A stretch of DNA of 64,000 nt, taken from positions 8,804,001 to 8,868,000 of the forward strand of contig OZ020244.1 in assembly GCA_963971285.1 (NCBI GenBank). The letters are read 5' to 3'. A model generated the notes under the pieces. That model worked only from the letters and a program-made list of their open reading frames with translations. It did not search any database and was not told where the DNA came from. Positions 24,491 through 33,660 of this stretch are shown in pieces. Numbering within the stretch: position 1 is the stretch's first letter; each line of letters begins with the position of its first letter. Made by a program: the position numbers and the translations under genes. The DNA is from Astropecten irregularis. Its lineage: Eukaryota > Echinodermata > Asteroidea > Paxillosida > Astropectinidae.

Positions 24491-25789
24491 CTTGGCAAAT
24501 AGTATTCGGTGAACTCGATCCCAGTTGCCAGTACATGTATGTAATTTTTCGATACTAAACTTTGTAAAATAATGAAGAATGTATTGTATACCTGAACAGT
24601 GTGCATTAGCTCTACGGGGACCTCGACATCCTCGTAGTACGGCAAACGAGAGAGTTCCTCCACTCCTTTTTTGCCCGTTGCTTTCTCAAGCTTGGAAGCA
24701 GCTGTCTTTGCCTCCTTCCTGAGACTCGGAGTGCTCTCTGTGATGGATCTCTTTTTCATTTCGGCCACCTGCCTCCCACGGCTGAGCTGCTCCTCAATCG
24801 ATGAAGGGGGATGAGGGGGACGAACTTCTCTGTGCCCTTGTTGGTTTCTTCGAAGGGGAGAATCCAGGGGCAGGTATCGCCTATTTTCAGTGTAGACCAC
24901 CTTCCCATAGTTCTTAATGTGCTTGCCTGAAGAACAAATCAAAGAAAGTATGTTTAAGATTAGAGGCTATGTCTGTCTGCAAAAGAACATAGGGCTTATA
25001 AAAAAATCAGAACTGAAAGACTTTTCCGCATCCGCTATGCGGAAAAGCCAACAATCATCTTGTTAAACGGAATAGTTGTCTGATATGGTCACAAATGCCA
25101 ATGCGGTTTGGTCATAAGTCTGGGATTAACGTGCCCTCAAAATCCTTTTGTTGAATCATTTCATGCTCTTGAAAACATTTCGAGAAATCCAAAAACATTA
25201 CTCAGTCCCTCGTGTATGGCTGAAACGTATTACGTGTATCGCGTTCCTGGAATTCTCACGGCTGCAACATTATTTAGTCTATAAGCAGCAGTCTCTGATT
25301 AGAACTTTGAAGCCGGCGTCTTCCTTAAAGTTTTGAGTGTAATGAAGAACAGATTTATCATGCGGGCAGGTACCTACCTTCCATTTGACAATGTCTGCAG
25401 GCATTAATGAGTGACCCTGGGTTAGCGCACTTCATAACTTTGGAACTGCCTAGATTATCAAACACCCCAAGAATGACTCGACCCTTCAAGGTGAAGTTGA
25501 CTCCTTCAGCAGCGTCGAAGCATGGAACTCCCATTTCAAGCTGATTAAGCTCACCGACGAGAGGTGCCATATAGGGGTTCAGATCCATTGGCCCTCTTGG
25601 ACCTAGAAACAAAATAAATACAGCAACGTTTTAAAGCATGGGACTTGAACAAAGCATCGTTTTCGTTTGTTTAAATTAACGGCAAGCAAACTTTATAAAA
25701 AAGCGATTTGCATGCATGCCCTAAGCGCTGGGTCGGGTGGTTAAGAGGGATCATTCCTCATTAAACATTACAGGAACTATGTGGACCGG

Positions 25790-26070
25790 TTTGCGGAAAC
25801 AGCATGTAATATTCGTTCGTACTTAGCACTTCTATATCGTTCGCACTTCTCGCAATTAGGTCTCAACGTTTCGACTAGCCTGCTCTAGTCCTCATCAGGA
25901 GACGAGAAGAACAGCCCATGGTTTTATACCACGGTAGCGCAAATGATGGCGACGCTTGCAACACCATTGTCTATTTCGCGATAGGAATATCAGGCGCGGT
26001 GTTGGCTCTAGAACCGCGCCTGGATAGGATAATGTTGAAAACACGCTACTTTAAAAACGAACAGTCAAAA
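25790..26070 (-). mobile_element. Penelope-like element fragment
   Basis: On the minus strand this holds CTGATGAG followed by GACTAG-AGCAGG-CTAGTC and GAAACGTTGAGACC, phrases I know from the terminal regions of Penelope-like elements, plus a GC-rich dyad near 25990-26025 (GGCGCGGTG facing CCGCGCC). No reverse transcriptase or GIY-YIG coding text is present. It sits between exons 4 and 5 of the CACTA gene. The exact ends are uncertain. Confidence 0.4.
25868..25898 (-). ncRNA. Hammerhead-ribozyme-like core
   Basis: The minus strand reads CTGATGAG, a perfect 6-bp stem with AGCAGG loop, then GAAAC, which is the conserved core order of a hammerhead. Stem III and a cleavage triplet are not convincingly closed, so it may be a decayed or non-folding relative. 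Confidence 0.4.
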
Positions 26071-26429
26071 CGGTACAAAATATTTGTTGTACATGTGCGA
26101 CAGTACGAGTTGTAGAGCCCTGGTTTTGTCATGTTAACTTAGTTACCTGGCACAATAGATGACAACAGCAATCTCCCAATCTTGTCCCTCGATGATTTTT
26201 CGAAGTTCAAGCATTTCAGCAATACAGGGCTCATGCTGTATTGCTCCTTCTGATGGTTGAAGGGATCAAAACCGTCTGTGCTGAGTGCAAACGTAAGACA
26301 CCTGCCATCACCTTTGTAAACACCGTCTGGGTGAAGTAAAACATACAAATCTTGAAATAGTAACAATGATTATTATTTTAAAAGTTTCACCTCGCCGCGC
26401 TCCTCAAATAAAAGTTACCAAAAAGCGCA

Positions 26430-26865
26430 AGTAGTGAAGCCCGTCTAACCAGTCGATTTCGCCAATTTTGCAAGGCTTCTCGACCAATCAGATGGCCGGA
26501 TTTAGCCCCACGTGACCCTCATTAGCATAGAATGAGGAGCCGGTCCATTCCATTGAGCGTGGGGGTGTTCGCTTTTGTGAGGGGGTATAATTAATATTTA
26601 ATTAATTTTTTAATATTGTTTTCAATTATGTAAGCCTTTAGATTTTTTTTCTTGTATTGTAATTTATTAAGTATCGTAATTTTTACCGTATATGGTTTAT
26701 TTTAAATCGTATGTACTTAGTTTATGAATAGTCTTATTAAAGTTTGAACCCCACCTAAAATGAATTAAATGTAAATACATAAAATACATACGATACGATA
26801 CTAAACGGTTCTACAGGCCTAAGGTACGGTTAAATTAAATAAGTGTATAATGATATACAATAAGA
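26430..26865 (+). repeat. Polinton left terminal inverted repeat
   Basis: It pairs with 49280-49715. Clear landmarks are CCACGTGACCCTCATTAGCA, TTCGCTTTTGTGAGGGGGTA and TTTACCGTATATGGTTTA, each found in reverse complement in the right arm. Confidence 0.9.
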
Positions 26866-28047
26866 AATAATGCAGTCATGGCATAATTAATCGATATTAG
26901 TGAGATGTTACAGTGTATATCACGCGTGTGATATTATTGGGAATCTTAGGCGAACATACTGATACAATAACGCGAGAGGCGGAATTGTGTTTTTATTGTG
27001 GTGGTTTGTTTTCACCATCTTCTTGCAACGTATGCATTGGAATTACATGCATGTACAGTTGTACATGTATAATTATCTGTTTTTACACCTCGGAAAGGTT
27101 TAGCAAAAAGTATCATATCACTGGACATCCATGTATCTCACCCTCAAGTATTGTCGACGGATACATGTGTATCTTATTTTTTCGGTGTTTAAAGACTTTC
27201 ATACAAACGTTTGCCAAATACATTGTATTTGCTCAGTATAGACCTGCAACTAATGTAACAGGACCAAGGTGTCATTTTAGTTTTGATTATTAGTTACGGG
27301 ACACACGTGAAGTCTGCAGGAACAGAAATTGAGATCAAGAACAGTACTGTATAGCAGTTTGTTTATAGACACAATACGCATGTAAATAATGCAAGGTGAA
27401 CACAATTTATTGTTTCAAACATGTTTTATTTCACAATCGCAATTGATAAGTTGGTAATCATCTGAGACAAAGATTGACTATAATCATGTATAATAATGCA
27501 AACATGAAGTCCTTTTTAGTAAACCACTCCTTTTAATACGTTTGTAGTAATGACATCAGTATGACTAACATTATGAACAGTTAAAATAAAGAAAACGTTT
27601 CACTCGCATTAAACGGAAACACAAAAGACAGATGATCTGGAAATGGAACGTGGTTTCAAACTCACATATTGACCTACATTGAGGTGGTTACTACGATTTA
27701 TACTAGGGCCTATGCTTCCCCTTCCTACAATTTGTGCATAATGCGCGTTATACCATGTGATTACATGTACATGTAATTCAAAAAGCAGATAGCAAACATC
27801 GTAAGTGCACTTGACACATTTTACCAGTACTGTACATGTATTGTAAAAAGAAAACTGCATTCTTTCAAAAGTACAGCGAATGTGTCAAAGATAAACATAT
27901 TCAATGTATTTGGACACAAAGAGTCAGTTGTCATCATCGCGCACAAAAACAAATTGGAGCACTACCTATTACACTGCCTAACGTTTTACGAGCATTTAAG
28001 ATTACAATAATCAAACTTTGCTATTGTTTTAACGTTAATATTCATAT
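26866..28047. other. Polinton interior, no recognisable gene
   Basis: A 126-codon ORF at 26913-27293 is cysteine-rich but matches nothing known and has no neighbour support. The rest is AT-rich. Confidence 0.35.
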
Positions 28048-28713
28048 TGTGGCGGTCTAAACGTTGACGGCGCCTTCGGCTCACCCTCCGTCGACCCAAC
28101 GAGCGGTTGAAGAGACGACCGGGGGCAGGTCCGTTTGGAGGCAGTCTACCGCCAGGCTTCCAAGTCAACCACTGAGCACCCAACAACTCTACAAAGTCCG
28201 ATCTAGCTAGGTAGGCGACGGGAGAGACAGCTCACGACAGGGATTTAATCTTAATTGGACACTCTCAATCACAGAAGAATTCAAGCAGAGGCATTCATAA
28301 GATTATCACTGATTTAATGATTTCCTTCTCCTTAATAGGTGATTGGTTGCAAATCTGATCGGCAATTAACTTATAATGGAACAATAATCACATATAGATC
28401 TGTATTTAACTAAGCACTGGACTATGAAGTGGATAGGCAATACCCACCTCGGATTACTGGTCAAGCCCCGGTGGAAATTCGTCCACTAAATATCTGGTTT
28501 ACAGTCGATCGGAGGCTACAGCGAACAGGTCCGACTCTGTCAAGATTCACAACCGAAAAGACCACGAGGTTCGCTGTCTCTCCACTTATATACACACGCG
28601 CAGTAGTCAGATACCGCTTACCACCATCACGCACACTTTACAAAGCACAACGTCTAACTACCAGACTAATAAAACAAAGAGGGCGCCCTAACACATCCCC
28701 CAATTCCGCTACA
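28048..28713 (-). repeat. 3' LTR (left copy on the plus strand)
   Basis: It matches 32724-33389 over 666 bp with about two differences and has TG/CA-type ends. The element's sense strand is minus, so this is its 3' LTR. Confidence 0.92.
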
Positions 28714-29094
28714 TAGCCACGCCCCAAGATCGGTCAGTCCCCTTGACCGGAAATCTGAAAAATAAACAATAGCGGAATTGTACAATAAAATTTAAATCTA
28801 CCCCCTTGCAATCTCCTTAACAGGTCCTCAATTACACTGATTAACTTTACTCCTCTGATTATACATTCAAAAATTGACTTTAAACAACAAACTTGAACAA
28901 CAGGTTACATTTGGTTTTGTTCTTTCCAAAACATAACTGAAAACGGTGCCTCACACCTTTATAACATTCTCTTAACTCAAGGCCAGAACACTTTATAAAA
29001 ACACAAGTTTACATAGGTAACAACACTAATGGCAAGGCTCCAAGATCTACTCGAAACAGTATATAGGCGAACAACAAAGAACCTAGATAGGATG

Positions 29095-30393
29095 TTACTG
29101 CTTATCAGTGTCCATCACACCAGCTTGAAAGTTCACGTCGAAGACGCGGGTCGTCGTATCTTCCGTGAGCTTCCGTCCTTCCTGGAACACACACCTGGAG
29201 GATGTCTCCCGGACCTGGGTTACCCTTCCCAGCATCGCTCTTGTAAGGTCCTCCTTATTCATGGGTGCTCCTACGACAACCTCGCTGGCATCCTCACAGC
29301 GGACAAGGCGACGAAGGTGACTGGCCTGCTGAGGTGCTGTTGCTTCTCTGCCCTGCTTAACCGGTAGAGGTCTGAGGTACACCACATCAAATTCCCTCTG
29401 TACTTCACCGCATATGGTGCGCCCTTCCTTCGCATACAGATAGGTTTCTCGGGTTTCCCTTACACGAACCGCTTGCCCAGGTAGGAGATTCTCAGGTAAC
29501 AGGGGTTGGGGCCAGGCTGGCGGAAGCGACTCATCCGACTGGTTGATCACCTGTTTAGGTGTTCCTTCCCCGGCTGACTCTCTGTGCAGGACTCCCATCA
29601 TCGCAAGAGGCTTACCCCCAGATTTCGCTGTAGGTCGCTCCTCGACGGGATTCTCGTCCTGATCCCAAATCATCGGCGTTGGGGACAACTCTATCTGCGC
29701 CAGCTCTCCGAACACCTCCCTTACGTCAGCCTCCAGCTCTACCTCCTCTGCTACTTCTGGGATGTCTATTACCAACCCGGCAAGAGATCCATTGCCCTCA
29801 GCTACCTTTGCTGTTTCATCTTCAGGCTCCTTCACCTGCTTAGGGGTGTCGGCTGTATCCTCAGCCTTCTTAGGTGCTTCCTTCACCACCAGGTCTAGGG
29901 GCTCATCTTCAGGTGCACGGGACACTGTACAAGACACCTGTTTCTTCTCCTTCCGCATCTTCTTTTCAGGCTGCTCTGACTTGGTCTCCTCCCGGCTTCT
30001 CTTCTGAGTAAGTTCCTGTTCCTTACTCTTCTTCAACTTGGGTGTCATAGGCTCCTTCCTCTCCTTAGTAGGTGTCCTGCTTCTCCTACTGCCTCTTACT
30101 GGGGACCTACTCTTCTGCCTATGCTTGTTGCGCTCACGCATCTCATAAGTCTCACCTTCAATTTGGTTGACTTCATCTATCTTCTCCGGGTGACAGTCCC
30201 GATAATGTGGTCGGAGGTTGTCCCTGCGACTGTTCTTATGGGAACATCTCAAACACCAATAGTAGAGCCTAGGGCCATGCTCCGTCGTCATGTGGCGGTC
30301 CAGACTGCGCCTGTGCAAGAATGCATGGCACTGGGGGCACTCCACCAGATTCTTCTCTGCGGTGTCATGACTTGTCTTCTCCGTCTTCCCCAT
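29095..30393 (-). CDS. Third ORF of the LTR element: C2H2 finger protein with a duplicated C-terminal block
   Basis: This 432-residue ORF takes the place where reverse transcriptase would stand. Residues about 19-70 carry two zinc-finger-like units, CPQCHAFLHRRSLDRH and CLRCSHKNSRRDNLRPHY. A highly charged basic region (RSPVRGSRRSRTP and several KK/EE runs) follows, then an acidic middle. The C-terminal third has two copies of a block of about 35 residues: one with VRETRETYLYAKEGRTI ending REFDVVY, one with VRETSSRCVFQEGRKL ending TRVFDVNF. I do not recognise the protein. A nucleic-acid-binding role is likely from the fingers; the repeat block is unassigned. It follows the protease ORF by about 80 bases and could be translated from a spliced or subgenomic RNA. 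Confidence 0.75.
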   Translation of the reverse strand: MGKTEKTSHDTAEKNLVECPQCHAFLHRRSLDRHMTTEHGPRLYYWCLRCSHKNSRRDNLRPHYRDCHPEKIDEVNQIEGETYEMRERNKHRQKSRSPVRGSRRSRTPTKERKEPMTPKLKKSKEQELTQKRSREETKSEQPEKKMRKEKKQVSCTVSRAPEDEPLDLVVKEAPKKAEDTADTPKQVKEPEDETAKVAEGNGSLAGLVIDIPEVAEEVELEADVREVFGELAQIELSPTPMIWDQDENPVEERPTAKSGGKPLAMMGVLHRESAGEGTPKQVINQSDESLPPAWPQPLLPENLLPGQAVRVRETRETYLYAKEGRTICGEVQREFDVVYLRPLPVKQGREATAPQQASHLRRLVRCEDASEVVVGAPMNKEDLTRAMLGRVTQVRETSSRCVFQEGRKLTEDTTTRVFDVNFQAGVMDTDKQ

Positions 30394-30476
30394 CCTTCAC
30401 TTGTCTGCTCAGCCTCTGCAAGGTGTGATGGAACTTCAGCGATAGTCTCAGTCGTAGGCGGCATGGTTTTAGGCTC

Positions 30477-31118
30477 TTAGATGTCTTCCTCGCCCACTGA
30501 GGTGAGAAATCCTGCCATGGTACCCCGCCTCACAACACAGAGTCGCTTTCCAGGGTTGAACACTCTGATAGGAAGCAAGTTGTCTCCGGCATTCACCAGT
30601 AGGCGTGCAACAATTACACCCTTGTCAGCCATTTCGCTTCGTTCAGCAGGCTCCATGATTCCAACGCCCATCGCCTGGACTCCTCCACCCAAATGTCCTT
30701 CCACAATGGCTTCATGACCCGGCGGTATCCTTGTAGTTCTCGAGACAATCACTCTCGCACAAAATCGGCCTCCCTTGATATCCGTACACTTTATCCTGTC
30801 ATCACCTATCTTCAGCTCCAGAGTTTCAAACTCTATACTTCCCTGTGTATGCAGTAAGAAATCCATTCCAAGAATTCCATCCAGGTGGCCAATATCACCA
30901 AATACTGCATTTATCCGGTAAGTGATCCTTCCTACTCGTATCTCTACGAAGGCGCTACCAATCGTCTCCAGCATCCCACCACTTGCGGTTCTTACACCCA
31001 TTCCTTCCCTCAGGAGCCACGGCCTTTTACCTTGTGGAATCTCGTAGAACAAAGCGGAAGAAAGCACCGTGTCGGTAGCACCTGTGTCCACCAGTAAGTA
31101 TACCCCTCTTCCCTTCAC
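30477..31118 (-). CDS. Retroviral-type aspartic protease of the LTR element
   Basis: This 213-residue ORF has the active-site block LLVDTGATDTVLSS near its start and GILGMDFLLHT about 75 residues later, the usual spacing of a Ty3/gypsy-type protease. Its last part, VFNPGKRLCVVRRGTM, matches the linker that in autonomous elements leads into reverse transcriptase, but the ORF ends there. It lies downstream of gag in a different frame, consistent with the frameshifted gag-pro expression known in this class. It would process the gag polyprotein inside particles. Confidence 0.85.
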   Translation of the reverse strand: MKGRGVYLLVDTGATDTVLSSALFYEIPQGKRPWLLREGMGVRTASGGMLETIGSAFVEIRVGRITYRINAVFGDIGHLDGILGMDFLLHTQGSIEFETLELKIGDDRIKCTDIKGGRFCARVIVSRTTRIPPGHEAIVEGHLGGGVQAMGVGIMEPAERSEMADKGVIVARLLVNAGDNLLPIRVFNPGKRLCVVRRGTMAGFLTSVGEEDI

Positions 31119-31222
31119 TTCCGCTGGAACGAATAAGCCACTCTGCGCCCCAGATTTCTTAGGTCCTATGGGAAGAGAATTCTCGTTCGTGGAACCATCT
31201 GATGTCCTCTTTGTACTCTCAC

Positions 31223-32623
31223 CTACTGACCCTGTTCCTCCTCCAGCCGCCCCACGGGTCTCTGAGGTAGCTGCTCCTCGTTTCCCGCATTTCGTCCCTT
31301 CTGTACTGCTGGCTGTCTGCAGTTCCTAGCGAAGTGCCCCTTCTGCTTACACCTGTAGCAGATCAGATCCCTCCGTGAATTTTCTCCGTTGCCTTCATAG
31401 ACTTTTTTCTCCTTAAATTCCTTTATTTCTTGCTGACTTCTCTCAACTTCCCTTTCTAGGCGCTTGTAACCTTCCTTCATCTCCTCCAGTGTGCGTTCTA
31501 CGTCCTGATCAAGTGCTCTCGTGTATTTTGGTCTTCTATTCTCTCTCTCTTCCTCAATTTTCTGGAAACTCTCTGTCGCTAATGCAGCCCTTACGGCTTC
31601 CTCTAAAGTCGCAGGTCGCACACGGTATATCCCCTCTCTGATTGCTTGACTTGCTATTGCATCGGTGAAGTGTCCCCTAGCTAGGCGGTCTCGGCCTTCC
31701 TCTGGGAGCTCAGGGTACGCCAACTCCGACAACTCTTTGATTGATTGTCCAAGCTCCTGTAGAGTTTCCTTTGCTCCTTGTCTCCGGTGCCTCAACTCCA
31801 TGAGATGGTTTTCGGCCATCTGGCCTGGTCCAAACCGTTTCTCCAACTGATCTACTAATTTGGTGTAAGCCGGTTGACTTCCCCCTCCGGTGTTGCTTCC
31901 TAACACCTTCAATGCTGGTCCTTGTAGGCTTGCTGCTAGGAACGCACCCGCCTGCAGATCTGACCAACTGTTCGCCAATCTACATGCCTCGAAGTGCCGG
32001 TGGTAATCTCTCCAGGGTGTCTTCCCGTTGAATCTATCGGGCACAATGTTAGGTCGCCTCAAAACACCACCCGTTTCCTCTGAATTTGTGGTCCTATCGA
32101 GGTGATGGTTGTATTTACCTACAGGCGTACTCGTCGCAAATCCCGGAATGGCCTCTTCATCTCGTGGTTCGGGACTGGTCCTCAGATTTTCTGTTGGCGG
32201 TGAAGTTGCATCCTTTTCTCCAGTTGCATTCATCTTGTTGTGTACTGTAGGGCTATCGACCTCTCCCATGCGCAGCATCGTGTCGGTTGACCTTACCATG
32301 GATCTCCTCGTCCGGGGTTTCGGTGTTGGTCTGGTTGTGCCTGGTGTTACAGAGGACGCAGGCGTTGGTAGGCCAAACCCCATGTCTCTGTCACTCACCT
32401 GCATAGGAGAGTACACAGATCTGCCATTCCTCGTATTAGTTGTCACTTCGCCTACTCGTCTACGAAGCTTAAGCAAGTGAATCTCTGCTTCCAGCAACTG
32501 TATTTGCATGTCCAACTGCTCTTTCGGCGTGTCGGCCAGCTGTGTATTTCCCTCGCCCATGTGGCTCTCGGGTGGAGACGTCACCAGCTCGCCTTCGAAG
32601 TCCATTAGCAAAGTCTCCTCCAT
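31223..32623 (-). CDS. Gag protein of the LTR element
   Basis: This 466-residue ORF begins about 80 bases inside the primer binding site. The N-terminal third is charged and low in order. The middle (WSDLQAGAFLAASLQGPA, LEKRFGPGQMAENHLMELRH) has the features of the retrotransposon gag capsid region. A basic coiled region precedes a CCHC knuckle, CYRCKQKGHFARNC, near residue 430. Size and order fit Ty3/gypsy gag. It would form the capsid and bind RNA. The frame looks whole. Confidence 0.88.
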   Translation of the reverse strand: MEETLLMDFEGELVTSPPESHMGEGNTQLADTPKEQLDMQIQLLEAEIHLLKLRRRVGEVTTNTRNGRSVYSPMQVSDRDMGFGLPTPASSVTPGTTRPTPKPRTRRSMVRSTDTMLRMGEVDSPTVHNKMNATGEKDATSPPTENLRTSPEPRDEEAIPGFATSTPVGKYNHHLDRTTNSEETGGVLRRPNIVPDRFNGKTPWRDYHRHFEACRLANSWSDLQAGAFLAASLQGPALKVLGSNTGGGSQPAYTKLVDQLEKRFGPGQMAENHLMELRHRRQGAKETLQELGQSIKELSELAYPELPEEGRDRLARGHFTDAIASQAIREGIYRVRPATLEEAVRAALATESFQKIEEERENRRPKYTRALDQDVERTLEEMKEGYKRLEREVERSQQEIKEFKEKKVYEGNGENSRRDLICYRCKQKGHFARNCRQPAVQKGRNAGNEEQLPQRPVGRLEEEQGQ

Positions 32624-32702
32624 TTCGCCTACTTAGGTGATGCCTAAGTAGGTGTTAACTACTTAATTAGTGGGTGTGTGCTCAGAAGTTCGCCTTGTAG
32701 CC

Positions 32703-32721
32703 AATCCCACTTCTGACACCA
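32703..32721 (-). promoter_or_regulatory. Primer binding site, tRNA-Leu
   Basis: The minus strand reads TGGTGTCAGAAGTGGGATT, complementary to the 3' end of animal tRNA-Leu(CAA) ending ...TTCTGACA plus CCA. It sits two bases inside the 5' LTR, which fixes element polarity. Confidence 0.88.
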
Positions 32722-32723
32722 TT

Positions 32724-33389
32724 TGTGGCGGTCTAAACGTTGACGGCGCCTTCGGCTCACCCTCCGTCGACCCAACGAGCGGTTGAAGAGACGACCGGGG
32801 GCAGGTCCGTTTGGAGGCAGTCTACCGCCAGGCTTCCAAGTCAACCACTGAGCACCCAACAACTCTACAAAGTCCGATCTAGCTAGGTAGGCGACGGGAG
32901 AGACAGCTCACGACAGGGATTTAATCTTAATTGGACACTCTCAATCACAGAAGAATTCAAGCAGAGGCATTCATAAGATTATCACTGATTTAATGATTTC
33001 CTTCTCCTTAATAGGTGATTGGTTGCAAATCTGATCGGCAATTAACTTATAATGGAACAATAATCACATATAGATCTGTATTTAACTAAGCACTGGACTA
33101 TGAAGTGGAAAGGCAATACCCACCTCGGATTACTGGTCAAGCCCCGGTGGAAATTCGTCCACTAAATATCTGGTTTACAGTCGATCGGAGGCTACAGCGA
33201 ACAGGTCCGACTCTGTCAAGATTCACAACCGAAAAGACCACGAGGTTCGCTGTCTCTCCACTTATATACACACGCGCGGTAGTCAGATACCGCTTACCAC
33301 CATCACGCACACTTTACAAAGCACAACGTCTAACTACCAGACTAATAAAACAAAGAGGGCGCCCTAACACATCCCCCAATTCCGCTACA
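32724..33389 (-). repeat. 5' LTR (right copy on the plus strand)
   Basis: This 666-bp repeat is the partner of 28048-28713. It should contain the element's promoter on the minus strand; no individual promoter box was assigned. Confidence 0.92.
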
Positions 33390-33660
33390 ATATTTACACA
33401 AAAAAAAAACACATGCGCGGTATGATAGGCGCACAACTTCGCCACACACACACACACACAAAAAAACAAAACAATACTATGTCTAAATGAAACTAATAGT
33501 AATATCCAGAAGATCAACTGACCAAGTGAACGATCCCTGAGCAACGCGAAGAGAAAACTACGAATACAGTATTATTTTCATATACATGTATTGGGGTGTG
33601 ATTGTTTGTATATTCTAGTAATTGTACATCTTTACGACGTATTCATGGGTATCAATTTAA

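Larger units (their letters stand above)
20501..26326 (-). pseudogene. CACTA/EnSpm (TNP2-type) transposase, downstream exons 4-12
   Basis: Exon-like blocks run leftward: 26147-26326 (CLTFALSTDGFDPFNHQ), 25378-25602 (MDLNPYMAPLVGELNQLEMG and NACRHCQMEG), 24592-24926, 23659-23898, about 23105-23288 (LFRLCDCIAKLTDHVIDI, VERDFPIGIQ), 22475-22640 (GPAASQWMYGFEQF), 21667-21790 (IYEFSQYMAMVGFLPEG), 20878-21024 and 20501-20752. DGFDPF and YMAPLVGEL are Transposase_21 signatures; ERDFPI and WMYGFE match the DUF4218-type C-terminal part of CACTA transposases. Exons 4 to 7 join in frame through good splice sites. Later the reading fails: a TAG ends exon 7 at 23659, and in the 22475-22640 block GFEQF and HGDILSGRILNRKQPEAAA lie in two frames one base apart. 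The gene is therefore probably inactive. It continues from 50173-52549 across the Polinton. Confidence 0.75.
28048..33389 (-). mobile_element. LTR retroelement with gag, protease and a zinc-finger ORF, lacking RT/integrase
   Basis: Two 666-bp LTRs (28048-28713 and 32724-33389) differ at about two positions, so the insertion is very young. On the minus strand they begin TGTAGCGG and end CCGCCACA. ATAT flanks both outer ends as a 4-bp target duplication. Next to the 5' LTR is a 19-base primer binding site for tRNA-Leu. The interior (about 4.0 kb) encodes gag (32623-31223), an aspartic protease (31118-30477) and a third ORF (30393-29095) in three different frames. Reverse transcriptase, RNase H and integrase are absent, so the element must depend on another Ty3/gypsy-type element. 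What it does carry looks whole. It is inserted in the Polinton. Confidence 0.9.

Noticed and set aside
26913-27293. Cysteine-rich 126-codon ORF as a Polinton gene
   Set aside because: No match to any Polinton protein and no supporting context; AT-rich chance ORF is likelier.
29584-32480. Plus-strand ORFs across the LTR element
   Set aside because: They are antisense shadows of gag, protease and the third ORF, which carry the motifs.
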